Of a DNA stretch of 64,000 bases, positions 15,001 through 25,506 are shown piece by piece; within the stretch, counting starts at the first letter, position 1; every line of letters begins with the position of its first letter. Both the position numbers and the translations under genes were made by a program. The DNA is taken from NCBI RefSeq assembly GCF_014839805.1, contig NC_051138.1, positions 15,776,020-15,840,019 on the forward strand. The letters are read 5' to 3'. The notes under the pieces were generated by a model. That model worked only from the letters and a program-made list of their open reading frames with translations, did no database searches and was not told the origin of the DNA. This stretch comes from Manduca sexta (lineage: Eukaryota; Arthropoda; Insecta; Lepidoptera; Sphingidae).

Positions 15001-18000
15001 CGAATTTTAGTGAGGACTCCAACTCCGCGTTGACATTTTCTTCCCTGATGCTGAGATTATTAAGGTAAGACTTACATAACTTGATTTGCTTTTCCCATAT
15101 TTTGAATGTAAAATATTTTGGATAGGTACCTTTCCACTAGCATATTAATATCGCTTTTGATTTCTTATACCTCGATTTTCAACGAAGCTCGCATAATCAG
15201 TTCCATTTGTATTTCTATTGACATAGAAATCACGAAAATTAATCGAACCATAATATATGTACGTAAATTAATTACTCTTGGCGCCATTTTCCTATAAGCG
15301 AAAGGCAAAGGTCACATCTAACATACAGCCTATAATTATGTGACTAATAGTGTTGTAGTGAAATATTGGCTTTATAACCCATTTTAATCCCAAAATAAGG
15401 ATATCAATATCGCTTGACAAATAAAACAAACAAACACACAACACGCCATTAACCGTGAAGGGTGCAGTGGTGGCAGAGGTGTATCTAGGCTATCCAATTT
15501 TCGCCATATCGGGCACAAATTGCAAATCTAGGCTTATAGCGAGAAGGAAAACTCAAATATCACCTCTCAAGCAGGAATTCGATCCAATGACTTCAGAACA
15601 GTGGTAGTATTGCGCACTCAGTACTACGCTACGAAGTCACTTGACAAATGATTGTAATAATTGTTTTATTAGAACGCATTACGTCGGTAATATTCGTTAG
15701 ACTATTGCAGTCAGTTGTCTCTATAAAGCGTGCGCCTACACGTGATCATAATTGACAGAATTACTGCAGCAAACTGATTGTATGGACAATTGGATAGAGT
15801 CGACATCAATAACTTCGCAATTATATTTACATTACTGGAATTAAAAAAAAAGCACGTGAAGGCGTTGGACTTACGCCTGATCTCTTTCCGATCAAATGGG
15901 ACTGCCGTCTCACCGGATTACGTGAGTGGAGGAACAGAGAGTGTACCTGTGTATTGCGCACACACTTGTGCACTATAACTCTTGCGTACTCGGCTGATCT
16001 CTGTTAACATTGTCCGCTGTGGCCGAAATTCGATTAAGGAATAAATTATTGAATTTTTTTTACATAGCCAAAGCAGTTCCGATGAACTACTGAAAAATGA
16101 CCCCGCTCATTTCTACACGGTAGTTCAACAATTCGTTTAACTTCAACTCACAACACCCCAAACACTGCCGTGCTGAGAGCGAAAACTGATTCTTTAGGAC
16201 TCATTACTCCATAAAATTTATAAATTCAACTTCACATATCACAATCATACTTGATCAGACGTGCAGTTATGTCTGTTACAATTAAGCATGGACTTTGCCG
16301 ACTAATCTCGTAGTGAATGATGGCCTAAATTAATAATTATTGATCCATTATGATATATTATAAGTTAGTTTGCTCAAGAGATTTGATAGGCAAGATTATT
16401 GTTTAACGAGTTTACGCCAAAATAATTGTAAATGGTCAACAGGGTGTTATAAATGTTAAGAGATTATATTACATCAACCAATAGCAGAAGTCGAGTATAA
16501 AATATGCTAAAAAGTATGATTTGTGTTTGCGATTAAATAATCTATTCCAAAAACTAACATGCATAGGTTAATAAAATAAGGTGATAAGTTATAAAAACAG
16601 TTGAATGAAATCTATTGAGGAAACAAATATTGAGAATTATGTTTTAGTAAGGACAGTGTACTTTTAGCTATATGAGGGAAGTAAGGTGAGAAGGTAGAGT
16701 GACCAGCAGCATTTGTAGGTTTTAAACTAGATAAGTCTCAGTGGCGAAGGGTGAAATTTTCCAAATGAGAACCCGCCATAATATATAAGCACTAATAATT
16801 TGCATAAATATGGTCTGCGAATCGTTCAATGACAATTATATTTCACATTAGCTACGAAAGGGAAACCGGCGGGAATCGTGTTATATGGACCAATCGCCAC
16901 TGGAAGGACTTCTTCACGATCGTCAATTTTTTTTATTTCTGTCGGCAAAGCTAACACTGTTGTGTGCCAGTCCAATAATGAACCCATTATTTATGCATAA
17001 CAAACAATCTACAATTAATTTTAAAAGGATTAACTACAGTAACTAAAAGCAGCGCATACCTACCTTTGCTCCTCTATCCTGTGGGTCCAATAAATGAGCG
17101 AAGCATGCGCAAACGAAATATGTTCAAGCCGATTAAAATGAGGATACAGCACCTTTTACAATCTACGCTACTTTCTACACTATGTAAACAAATGTGCATT
17201 TTTAATAATACATTCTTAATGCACTCTCCTGTGTTGTACCAGAAATGTAGGCAAACACTTCACTTTTAAATTAAACCTTAAGACGGGTTGATTGTGCTAT
17301 TCAACTAAAGATATTTATATAAAATATAGTATAGTATAGTAGTATAGTATGCTATAAATAAGTATACCATATTTTATATTAAGTATTTGTTTACATTTTT
17401 GGCACAAGGCTGGAGAATACATTATAGGTTAGGCACTAGCCAGGTGTCAGTTCAATTCCAATTGAACACGACTAACCACATTTGAACAATATTATTGACG
17501 TATCTATGACAGAATTGGGTCAAATGTTTGTTTACATAGTCTAGTTACTCATACTGGAAATTGTTAGATGTAGCCGTTTTAGGTATACCGATGCACATTT
17601 ATATGATTAGGGTACTATACTGTTCAGAAATGGCATAGAAAATGTATGAAGATTCATAAGAGGAAGCAAAATATGCAAATAAAAAATTGATACTTATATT
17701 TTTTTACATATTTCCTACATACATTATATAACAGAGGATAATATTGCAACACGGTCTACTTAAAGAGTATTACTAGTTTGGGATCTACATTTTTAACACA
17801 TACCACACTGAAACTAGTGCAAGGTAAAAAGAAACAAATGATATAAATTAATTACGAAAATTAGAAGTGATTATGACTATTTTACATGAATATATAAATT
17901 ATTAATCTTATAATATATATGTATTTTAGAGGTCATACTTGAAAACGAAATAATGCCTAACACATACATTATAACGTTTAATTTGTGTTGGTGTGAGCGA

Positions 18001-19815
18001 TATATTAGTCGTTAATAATCGTGGGAAAAATTGTATCCATTTTAAAAATATCTATAGCTATCTGCTGTTGGCTGATACTTTAGAACTGAAGAAAATAGAA
18101 ATAAAAATATAACGAAAATTGAATAAATAAAAATGCAAAAAAGCCCAAAAACATGGCATATAAAATTCGTATACATTGCGATGATGAAATGATCTTACCA
18201 TATTTTTTTGAGGTGAATGATGAGTTTTTTTGTAAAAATTATATCAGCAATGAAATAAATCACTACATAGTATAAAACAAAGTCGCTTTCTCTATCCCTA
18301 TGTCCTTTTGTATGCTTAAATCTTTAAAACTACGCAACGGATTTTGATGCGGTTTTTTTTAATAGATAGAGTGATTCAAGAGGAAGGTTTATATGTATAA
18401 TAATAACATACATTAAATAGTGGAGAAATACTATTATTTTGTTATGTTATACCCGTGCGAAGCCAGAGCGGGCCGCTATGTTTTTATATACAACGTTCAC
18501 AGTTTTTCTGTAGTGTATTTAGTATCAGCATTGCACCCGTGCGAAGCCGGGCGGGTCGCTAGTTATAAACATAAAAAACCTTTCTCCATACAACACATTA
18601 AACATTTTTTTCGAAACTCCCCTATACCTAGGCCTTCCCAACCTACCTGGAAGTAAAGGATGATGGTCCATATGAGGCCGAGCACGACCGCGGGCCGTCC
18701 GTCCACCAGGTCGGCGGCATTGATGTTCACTAGCTTGATGCGCTTGCCGGCCAGGAATCGAAGCGCGGTGTTCGCGTTCGATAGGAAATGAGGACGGCGC
18801 AGCACTCGCCCGCGCTCCATCGGCTGTGAAAGACATGGTAATTAAAAGAGGATTTTGACATGAGATAATTAAGGTTATGATTGGACCAGTCCAGCTAGAT
18901 CCCATCCATAGACCCGGTATAATTCCCATCTTTTCTGCAATAGTCACTGTAACTTGCAAGCGCTGTCTTTGGCTGTATTTCCTCCATAAGTACAGACAGA
19001 GGGTGGACTTGCAAGGTGTATAAATCTCAACTAGAGTAATGTATCTTAAAGGGGCCTCTACGTGTTGGATCCATGTCCCCACGCAATCCTTCCAAAAGGA
19101 CCGGCCTTTATGCCGTGATTTCCCCAAGGTTGTGGCAGACGGAAAGACGGCTTTTGTAAGACGTTTAATCATAGATATGAATACTGACAAACAGTCAATA
19201 TTTTAATATGCAACAACGAGAAGTCCAACAATGAATCATCAAATCAGAATCAAATAGTTCAAAGACCTCTATGTACCTAATAGAAAAGCTTTCGGATGTA
19301 ATTAAGGTGGCTCAGACAAGTCCAGACAAAACCTATTATAGTCATCTCTTTATATTTACACAATCAAAGATATATACTGACCAGCTTCTCCCCGGACAAG
19401 ACCTCGAGCAGCGCCAGCAGCTTGGTCCCGTCGCGCAGGTCGTAAATCAGGTCGTCTATGCGCATTGGCGGTATGCGCTGGAAAAAGACAATTTGTTAGA
19501 TAAATAGGGTAAAGCTTCTTGAGAGGAAACTTTCATAGATAAGGTAAGAAACAGAAATTTTATAATTATTTTTTTACGAGCACAGTAAATTGTTGTCAGT
19601 GCATGGAGTGGGTGGGATACAAGGTACCAATTAACAAAAGTCGACAATAATAAGAATTTAGTTTATAGATTGAAGACTAGGTTTACGCAACATTTAATCC
19701 AATATTTGGCATTAGAAGTCTATAACAAATTAATTGTAAGTATGTACACTTACCTTTGACAGATGTGAATTGATCCAATTGACGAAAGTCTTCTTTTGTA
19801 CTCGTTCCTGTTCAT
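1..19815 (-). CDS. Msp300: Nesprin-like giant spectrin-repeat protein (Msp300/SYNE1 orthologue), 5' part, 14 exons
   Basis: Joined exons from 5' to 3': 19815-19754, 19477-19382, 18823-18647, 14454-14291, 13480-13204, 13008-11828, 9690-9484, 9092-8859, 8600-8424, 8089-7846, 7600-7421, 7164-6970, 6546-6367, 6002-1. All introns are GT-AG and the phases agree across every junction. The product starts with tandem CH domains (actin binding) and continues as spectrin repeats. The start of CH1 (DEQERVQKKTF), the CH1 end (GLIWTIILYFQIEE) and the CH2 end (EDVDVDKPDE, IMTYVAQFL) are characteristic of nesprins rather than of beta-spectrin, alpha-actinin, dystrophin or short stop. Members of this family link actin to the nuclear envelope and organise muscle nuclei and Z-discs. 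The initiator exon and the C-terminus lie outside what I can place. The giant last exon has a one-base frame break. Family assignment is strong; isoform structure is unknown. Confidence 0.93.
1554..1608 (-). other. Msp300: Frame break (apparent 1-base deletion) in the giant Msp300 exon
   Basis: The upstream frame reads KATYNKSIAEF and then runs into a TAG at 1551. The downstream frame gives FQNWLQNTNAKIKDLAV if one T is restored to the TT at 1594-1595 (read on the minus strand). Both frames are open only across this interval, so the shift must lie in it. A homopolymer deletion in the assembly or in this allele is the likeliest cause. Confidence 0.85.
6003..6366 (-). other. Intron before the giant exon
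   Basis: A 364 bp AT-rich intron with no repeat seen. A 15 bp stretch at 6109-6123 is flanked by AG and GT and could be a phase-0 micro-exon (LRELM), but direct joining of 6367 to 6002 reads better. Confidence 0.6.
6367..6546 (-). CDS. Msp300: Msp300 exon: spectrin repeat
   Basis: A 180 bp, 60-codon exon in phase 0, acceptor TGTAG, donor GTATGG. It encodes VQRVEHFRQQLQRISAKWDA through EAFEREKTIFQ. Joining FQ to NICREADKKREDMKWLV in the next exon gives a continuous spectrin helix, which supports this donor over read-through (the frame stays open a further 17 codons before a stop). Confidence 0.9.
6970..7164 (-). CDS. Msp300: Msp300 exon: spectrin repeat
   Basis: A 195 bp, 65-codon exon in phase 0, acceptor GTGCAG, donor GTAAGT. 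It encodes ILIRNEEYFRNQGKVMQVEH through EESVKKCEQEWEST, a helical repeat segment. Confidence 0.92.
7421..7600 (-). CDS. Msp300: Msp300 exon: spectrin repeat
   Basis: A 180 bp, 60-codon exon in phase 0, acceptor TTCAG, donor GTGGGT. It encodes LVNEEDRPRIVQMVEDLQRR, then WRELLDRAP and LEFRLDETVFHHCIKDIETE, a spectrin helix C to helix A transition. Confidence 0.92.
7846..8089 (-). CDS. Msp300: Msp300 exon: spectrin repeat
   Basis: A 244 bp exon: one completing base plus 81 codons, ending in phase 0 at GTGAGG. It encodes LQRLVRAWDDFDSKRRAVEE, WASRAESLL and ERAVSELVRSGRELIE, a near-complete spectrin repeat. The coding DNA is very GC-rich. Confidence 0.92.
8424..8600 (-). CDS. Msp300: Msp300 exon: spectrin repeat
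   Basis: A 177 bp exon, acceptor TCATAG, donor GTAGAG. It encodes EIIEERYEVHRSFFSRTTYY through LRLMRDLNER. It is helical and charged, in phase with the exons either side. Confidence 0.9.
8859..9092 (-). CDS. Msp300: Msp300 exon: spectrin repeat
   Basis: A 234 bp exon, acceptor TTCTAG, donor GTGAGC. It encodes TFQSAIAEMPRDEVESNMSK through IGSWLDRAEETLRTTGETR with Trp-Leu spacing typical of helix A. Phase agrees with both neighbours. Confidence 0.92.
9484..9690 (-). CDS. Msp300: Msp300 exon: spectrin repeat
   Basis: A 207 bp exon. Its first base completes the Arg codon split after 11828. It encodes RHRRELANGIRELDSWLTAA and QIEHHEELFKSIS, a spectrin helix pair. Acceptor TTGTAG, donor GTGAGG. 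It ends two bases into a codon. Confidence 0.92.
10316..10534 (+). mobile_element. Short non-autonomous Helitron
   Basis: It begins TCGATAGACATTATAAAAC and ends AAAGCTAG. It is flanked by A on the left and T on the right, the expected Helitron insertion site. A short hairpin (CGTGG/CCACG) lies about ten bases before the CTAG end. No coding capacity at 219 bp. Confidence 0.8.
11061..11290 (+). repeat. Interspersed repeat, family B (unclassified, LINE-tail-like)
   Basis: Related copies in this window are at 27892-28106 (+), 61003-61149 (+), 63765-63877 (-) and, interrupted, at 35222-35664 (-). Shared blocks are GGTGGTAGGATATAT, the run CAACAGGCCGGC and a TCGTCAGTCGACATTCTA hairpin-like segment. 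The ends fit a LINE 3' tail but I cannot assign the class. Confidence 0.65.
11828..13008 (-). CDS. Msp300: Msp300 exon: first spectrin-like repeats
   Basis: A 1181 bp exon, acceptor AACAG, donor GTGAGT, ending two bases into a codon. It encodes about 393 residues of alpha-helical, Glu/Arg-rich sequence with spaced Trp residues (VGEWLAKAEYLLYFDE, FTIWLDRAQHMLRVSED), typical of spectrin repeats. The open frame runs on only to a TGA that overlaps the donor, so the splice at 11828 is required. In the right-arm copy the Ile of FTIWLD is Thr. Confidence 0.94.
13204..13480 (-). CDS. Msp300: Msp300 exon: CH2
   Basis: A 277 bp exon. Its first base completes the split lysine codon, followed by 92 codons. 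It encodes VTDFGPSWRDGIAFLAIIDA, AETELGIARLLDAEDVDVD and SIMTYVAQFLHKYPEPK, the full remainder of CH2. Differences from the right-arm copy that I checked are synonymous. Confidence 0.95.
14291..14454 (-). CDS. Msp300: Msp300 exon: CH1-CH2 linker and CH2 start
   Basis: A 164 bp exon, acceptor AATAG, donor GTGAGT, ending two bases into a codon. It encodes IEEN, a Ser/Thr/Ala-rich linker, then AKKTLLQWVANALPK, the first helix of CH2. The coding DNA is clearly GC-rich against AT-rich introns. Confidence 0.92.
15464..15640 (-). mobile_element. tRNA-derived SINE remnant
   Basis: Read on the minus strand it has box A-like TAGCGTAGTACTG and box B-like GGATCGAATTCC, then the shared body with TTTGTGCCCGATATGGCGA. 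The same body occurs in the SINEs at 35337-35918 and 62740-62960. The right-arm copy is at about 56287-56462. Confidence 0.75.
16739..16902. mobile_element. hAT-type MITE, 164 bp
   Basis: The termini are CAGTGGCGAAGGG and, inverted, CAGTGGCGATTGG. Its right half resembles the end of the 1147 bp hAT element at 20861, so the two are one family. The flanking 8-mers match only in part (ATAAGTCT, GAAGGACT), consistent with an old insertion. It is present in both arms (right copy near 55045-55220). Confidence 0.7.
18260..18562 (+). mobile_element. Non-autonomous Helitron, 303 bp
   Basis: It begins A|TCACTACATAGTATAAAAC and ends GGGTCGCTAG|T with a GC-rich subterminal region, matching Helitron termini. 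The right-arm counterpart (52529-53694, minus) is split by a second Helitron. Confidence 0.78.
18647..18823 (-). CDS. Msp300: Msp300 exon: end of CH1
   Basis: A 177 bp, 59-codon exon in phase 0, with acceptor CACAG and donor GTAGGT. It contains ANTALRFLAGKRIKLVNI, DLVDGRP and VLGLIWTIILYFQ, which complete CH1. A short Helitron (18260-18562) lies just downstream in the intron. Confidence 0.95.
19382..19477 (-). CDS. Msp300: Msp300 exon: CH1 core
   Basis: A 96 bp, 32-codon exon in phase 0, bounded by CCAG and GTCAGT. It encodes the CH1 motif DLRDGTKLLALLEVLSGEKL, the DG-x-x-LL signature of actin-binding CH1 domains. Its right-arm copy is at 51619-51714 with the same borders. Confidence 0.94.
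19754..19815 (-). CDS. Msp300: Msp300 exon: start of CH1
   Basis: A 62 bp exon with acceptor TTGCAG and donor GTAAGT on the minus strand. It begins with two bases of a split codon and encodes EQERVQKKTFVNWINSHLSK, the first helix of the first calponin-homology domain. Because it starts in mid-codon, an upstream coding exon must supply the start. I could not find it. Confidence 0.92.
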
Positions 19816-20860
19816 CTGCAACAAAACATTTAAATATTAACATTTGTCCCACACAATTAAAGGTACCATTTTCGATATTTATTATTTCCCTGCTATTCGT
19901 CAACGATCTCTGGCAAAACAGTGAACTTAACAAGGAACTTAACCAATAAAGAAACATAAATAATATTATATAACCGGCATTTAGATAAAATCTACAGGAC
20001 AATTTGAGCTTAGTACTCATACCGTATAATTGAAATTCCCGTATTCACTCATAGGTGTTATTAAGAGACAATGAATGACACTCAACAATTTTATTGTTAG
20101 TAAGCTCGTAAACAATGTACGTGCAAATTGATTTAGATCTTTGTAGTAACGATAATATTTATGATCTATACGTGAATAAAAAGTGTATTGTTGTTTGTTC
20201 GTCCTTTAGCCCGCTTTTGAACTTGGTTCGTTAGTTGCTACTATTGACAAAATCTGGCCAAGTGGCCAACATATAGGCCTATCAGCATTGACATTGATTT
20301 TTGAAGTTTCTTAATAAAACGATCATAATATTAGCGAAAATAGAAAAATCGAACTAAACAATATTGAAATCGGTTTGCAAAATTCGGAGATTATTATTTT
20401 GTAAGGTTAATTTTTATAAAATGGCGCCTGATGGTAACCGTTACGAGTGTCAATATAATAAGAAAAGTGGCTTGTGTACCATCCCAATTCTCCAGAGCAC
20501 ATTTGGCAACTACACAATAAATATAATCGCTAAGGAAGCAAAACCAAAATAAGGCTCGCAATGACCTAATCTTTAGAATGAATCAGTCTCTATTGAAAAC
20601 AGATCTAGTTGCCAAGTTCACTACAGTAATAATATATGATAACGAATTTGTGTTGGACTTTGGGGTGTTTTTACGAAATGCTGCCTTGGGAAAAAAATAT
20701 TTCGTCATAGTTGTTGATTAGCTTTTCTCGTGGTTTGGGTAAAAGCATTTAATACTCAGAGATAAGCTTCATATTACTAAAAGAATTTTCTTCTACCACA
20801 TCTCTTTACGGCATACCAATGTGTCAAACATTTTGCATAAGAATTGGGCAAATTGATCAG

Positions 20861-22007
20861 CAGTGGCGAAGCGTCCATACAAGCCGATTCCCACCGGCTT
20901 CCCTTTTAGGTTTTCGGTGATACTAAACAAAATATTTAATAGGCAAATATAAATTTACAACATACCATACAGTGGACAATAATTATAATAGCTTAACTTA
21001 TTAATTAATGATCACTTAATAATGACATCTATCGGCGAATAGCCCGTTGTTTGTTAATTTAATCGATATCGATTACCTATTTTAAATAACGTTAGATGGC
21101 GCACCTTGTATTTAGTTCCCCAGAAATTCCGTTACCAAAGTGAAATTGTGACGTCACTGGCCTAAGGTAACCCGCTGTCAAGCGGCTTAATGTCGTAGTA
21201 TGTTTTTTAATACAGATGGCAGCACTTTGTATGACTTTCTATGCCAGTGTTTGTCGGAATCGCGCGGAAGATATGGGGAAAGGGAACCCGAGCATTTTCG
21301 GCTTCACGTTAACCGACTTTATATAGTTGTCACTTTTTACGTCCATTAAACGTCATAATTTATTATGCTACCAAGTAGCGGTGTTTGCAAATTGTCATAT
21401 TCATTTTATTTTTTGATAGTTTTGTGATATTTAGTTACCAGCGCTTTGTTTATTTAGAAACTACAAGTAAATGTGTATTATAATGGAATTAACTACCTGT
21501 GATCAGTTTAATGTCTACCTTTACGTAAGTATATTATTAGTCTGTAATTTCACATATTAGTATTTAGATGGTTAAATATTAAAAGTAGATCAGAAAGTTT
21601 TTGATTTTAGACACAAAATGTGGCGATCGTGATACCTATTTCTATATGAGGTAATTACATTTAAAGTTTTATTTTGAAAAAAAAAAATACGGATACTTAT
21701 TTGGAGGTAGTGTGGTTATAATTTTAATACTTACTTTTGTTGCTGTTATAACAAATTAATAGGTAAGTACTTATATTTGTGATTAATGGAAGGAGAATTA
21801 TCTACATTTATTGTTCGATTTTATAAATGTTTCAATTATTTACGCATAATAGGTAATTTAGTAGGTATGTCAACGTTAGTCGATTTCGAATCAAGACTAA
21901 TTCGTTGTCTTAGTTTTTGTTTTCCCATAAATTGCTCCCGATATCTTAACTGACGCAAATTTTTTCACACCGGGTTACCTTTTGAAAAATTTCACCCTTC
22001 GCCACTG
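20861..22007. mobile_element. Non-autonomous hAT element, 1147 bp, absent from the right arm
   Basis: Inverted ends CAGTGGCGAAG/CTTCGCCACTG sit between 8 bp target duplications TTGATCAG (20853-20860) and TTGGTCAG (22008-22015). The right arm has a single TTGGTCAG at the matching site near 50240, an empty site. The 8 bp duplication and CAGTG ends are hAT hallmarks. No transposase ORF is visible. Confidence 0.88.
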
Positions 22008-25000
22008 TTGGTCAGTAAAAAAAATGCTCGTCCTGGAATTCTAGCTCACGAGCACCAAGTCCACAGGCCACATTGATCAAGTTAACAAAACCTACTTTCG
22101 AGTGCCACGTTCGCGAAATGAACAAAACAACTCCGCAATATTGGATATACCAGATACTTGATCATTCTATTTGTAGCGTTTACGGATTCGATAACTTCTC
22201 AATCGTGAATTTCACAGAGATAAGGTGAAGGAAATTTAACAGAGATAACATGGAGGTGACTAAGTAAGACTAAGACTAGGAGACTTCCTAGGAATCTACC
22301 ATCTCGTCTATTTCAATGTTCCACTTAAGTTCAAGGGACATTGGAGCCATTATTGTAATTATGTGTTACTGTATTATATCAGAATAATAAGCAAAGCGCG
22401 GTGATATTAAGGATATTGAAATTGAAAGCTCTGGGCAGATACCGTTTACTGGATCACTGATCTACATCATGCAAGCTATGTAATAGTGATCAGACTATAA
22501 TCGCCTTCTTTCCTTCTGTCTTTTCTTAATATTACATTACATCCGATACAACTGCATTCAAAAAAAATCTACCAGAAAGCTTTACACAAACGAAACGATT
22601 TCGAAGTAAAAACGATTATAACTAAAACCACGTCAATCATAAAAACGCAACTCTTGAAAAATTCCAATCTTGATAACATCCCCCAGCGGTTCCCGTAGGC
22701 GCGTCACGCACATGCCCCGGGAAACACGCCAGACACGCCCTGACACGGCTTATATCCGGATATTTACTGTTTTCTTGACGTTCAAAAGACGGGCAAATAA
22801 CTTTTGTAAGTAAAGTATAGTAGAGTTGAAACGATATTCATTGAAGACTTTAGGAATGGTAAAGACTGTATAACTTAAAGAAATTCATAGGAATATAAAG
22901 GATTAATCAACGAAGGATTGAAGTTAAAAAGCGCGTTCAAAGAGTTTCTGCACTACTCTCGACTGCCCTAACAGCAACGGTACTCAGAATTTTCGAAATA
23001 CAAATCAGCGTATAGAGCTACGCTCATTACCATCGACTCATTAATAATCCCTAGTAATTTTAGCAAAACCCCCAAATCAAGACACATACGTAAGACTGAA
23101 TTGTCTATTTGTATCAAACAACAAATTTTCTCATGACATTTGATAGATCTATTAATGGCAAATAATCAAATTTAGAGAAACATAATTTTTGATTCTGAAA
23201 ACCCCTGTTATAGTTTCAATTGGGAAGTCTATCCACGAACACAGACACGAGTAAAAGCTAGTCAGGTAATTCGGCTACACAATGTCCGGTTACAATGCTT
23301 GTTAATCATTCACGATGCATGTAGTGGCTGGCGGCAGACTACTAATTGTCAGCGTGAGCTAATCGACCATGACGTCATCACCAGGCCACGCAATGTCATC
23401 ACCGTATCAACGGGTTAGTAAAGATATAACACGATGTTTATTTTCGAAAACTATTCTCAGATAAAAATCGAAATAATCATAATATTACAGAAATTGACTG
23501 CTAAACTTAGTAGTTAAGTTAGTAGTATTTAGTCATTCGTAGTTCTAGGGTACAGTCGTTGGGTATTTTGATGTATAAATTGTAATAAATGAATAGATAC
23601 ATCCCTAAATAAGTTTGTTAATATTTTATATATTTAATCGTCATATCGACTTAGTGTCCGTATGTTATCTGGGTTCATCAACGAAAATCAAAGCTGCAGT
23701 ATTGGTTAGACCATTCTGCAGGATATGAATGAGGGTTCCCGTAATTTTATTTAATTTAGTAATTTGTTTTCCGCCCAATAACTTTATTTCTTTGATATAT
23801 CCAAACTAAAAATCGCAATCATATTAGTATTAGAGTTATTTTTATTTTAATCTCGATTTTTATTGTGCTGTAGCAAATTGAGTGCATAAGATCTGATGGT
23901 AATGTATATGGCAATGACAATATTGTTATGAGTTAAATGAAGCCCATAAATATATGATGCATATAAATAGAAGTTTCATGGAATTAGATTAACGTTTACC
24001 TACAATTACGACATAAGTCTGATGAACAAATATGGCTTGTAAGTATAAGGAAAACTATGCTTTCTGTCCACCCGACTACAGTTCAAAATAACTCATATAT
24101 TTTTATCATGGCATCGGAGCCACTCTACGTGGATTTCATGATGATGGACTATATGGGGTCGATTCCTGTATATTGTCCCTATGCTCCAACCCGACACGAT
24201 GTTAAATCAGGGAAGAGCGTTGAAATAATTGCTCTCAAACTGGCCTCGTTTATCAGCCTTTCACACCAGGCATAGCTCTGCACCTGACGAGCATACAGCC
24301 GAGATATATCAACGCGAGAGAAACCAAACGAAAAATATAATAATCCAATATCAACATATCTCCCCCTAAGGCAATTCTTGTGCTCTCTGTCTCCACACCG
24401 AATGCACGCCCATGCACAGGGGGACATTACTCGCGGCTCTAATTACATAGTTCAGTGTATATACCTCATAGTTGCCAATTCACATTGAGACCTATGAGGG
24501 CTCGTGAACATTTCCTGGCCTTCTACCCTCCTTCCATCCTAAGAGGTTTCTCTTTCTTTCCCCCACACTTCCTTCCCAGCTGTCCCCTCCCAACTATCCT
24601 CCAGAGCAGTCACTAAGCCCCAGTATCCCATTCTCAGGTCTCTCTCGGGATTAACTGCGATGTCGGATACACAAAAAAATATCAACATATCTGTTCGTTG
24701 CCATTTCTCGTGTTCTATAAAATCGGCGAGTTATTTTAAACGGATGTTGTGTTGACGGTCAGCAGTCCGCAGACGTGTCCGAAACCGTGCCAAGGTCACG
24801 CGGGATGGGTTTATTTCAATTAGCTTTTTTTACTGATCAACAACTGTGTGTGTATGTTATAATTTGCTAATGCTAAATAGTCTGATATTACATTAAGGCT
24901 GTGGTAAGATGAAGTTCAATCAAATGTATCATGATTCGTAAAACTGTGGTTTACTCTAAATTCTAAATTGTCCAATATGCATCAAATTTATTGATTTAAT

Positions 25001-25270
25001 AAAAAAATATAAAATTATGGAAAATATCTTTATTGTAGCCATATTGTTAACAACAACAACAAAAAAAAAATGTATCGGTTTCCACAGTTCTGCTTTTCTG
25101 TCGACCTCTACTAACATCTGGGAACTATTAAAAACTCTGGGTATAGCAACAGAGAACACGTAACTCTTAAAATGTAAAATTACTCCAATCAAACTTAAAT
25201 CACATTAGATTAATACACTTGGTTTTAGAATTTGTAGCAAATACGTTTAAATAAATAATCAGGTAATCGT

Positions 25271-25506
25271 TCCAATTCTTATATTGGGCTATCCCTAATA
25301 TAACTGAGACAGATAAATGGAACGGAGTAAACAAGCCGTGCCGACCGCAAACTGTGATCTAATGCAACGCAACCTTGGCATGCGAGATCTGTGTACGGCG
25401 TACTACGGTCATGAAGTCTCATACACGACGACGTGTTACTGCGAAACGAGTGGGGAACCAAGCGAATAGAAGTGGGCTTTATAATGCCTAAACTATAAAC
25501 GAGCAA
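25271..25506 (-). promoter_or_regulatory. Arm-identical block with TATA box, candidate promoter/5' UTR
   Basis: About 235 bp look base-for-base identical to the right arm (about 46759-46996), while sequence on both sides differs by SNPs and indels. On the gene strand it has ATTATAAAGCCC (TATAAAG at 25477-25483). It also carries an 84-codon frame matching no family I know. Promoter, untranslated exon or a young repeat are all possible. Confidence 0.3.

Larger units (their letters stand above)
14455..18646 (-). other. 4.2 kb intron inside the actin-binding domain
   Basis: It separates the CH1 and CH2 coding halves and is present in both arms. It contains a SINE remnant (15464-15640), a hAT MITE (16739-16902), a TATAG-rich simple repeat near 17325-17350 and a Helitron (18260-18562). 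No exon is recognised. Confidence 0.75.

Noticed and set aside
19730..20020. 96-codon minus frame that reads from an upstream ATG into the first CH1 exon
   Set aside because: It crosses a good acceptor (TTGCAG) and passes the GTAAGT donor. The upstream part is hydrophobic, unlike nesprins, and differs at residues between the arms. Kept only as a remote alternative start.
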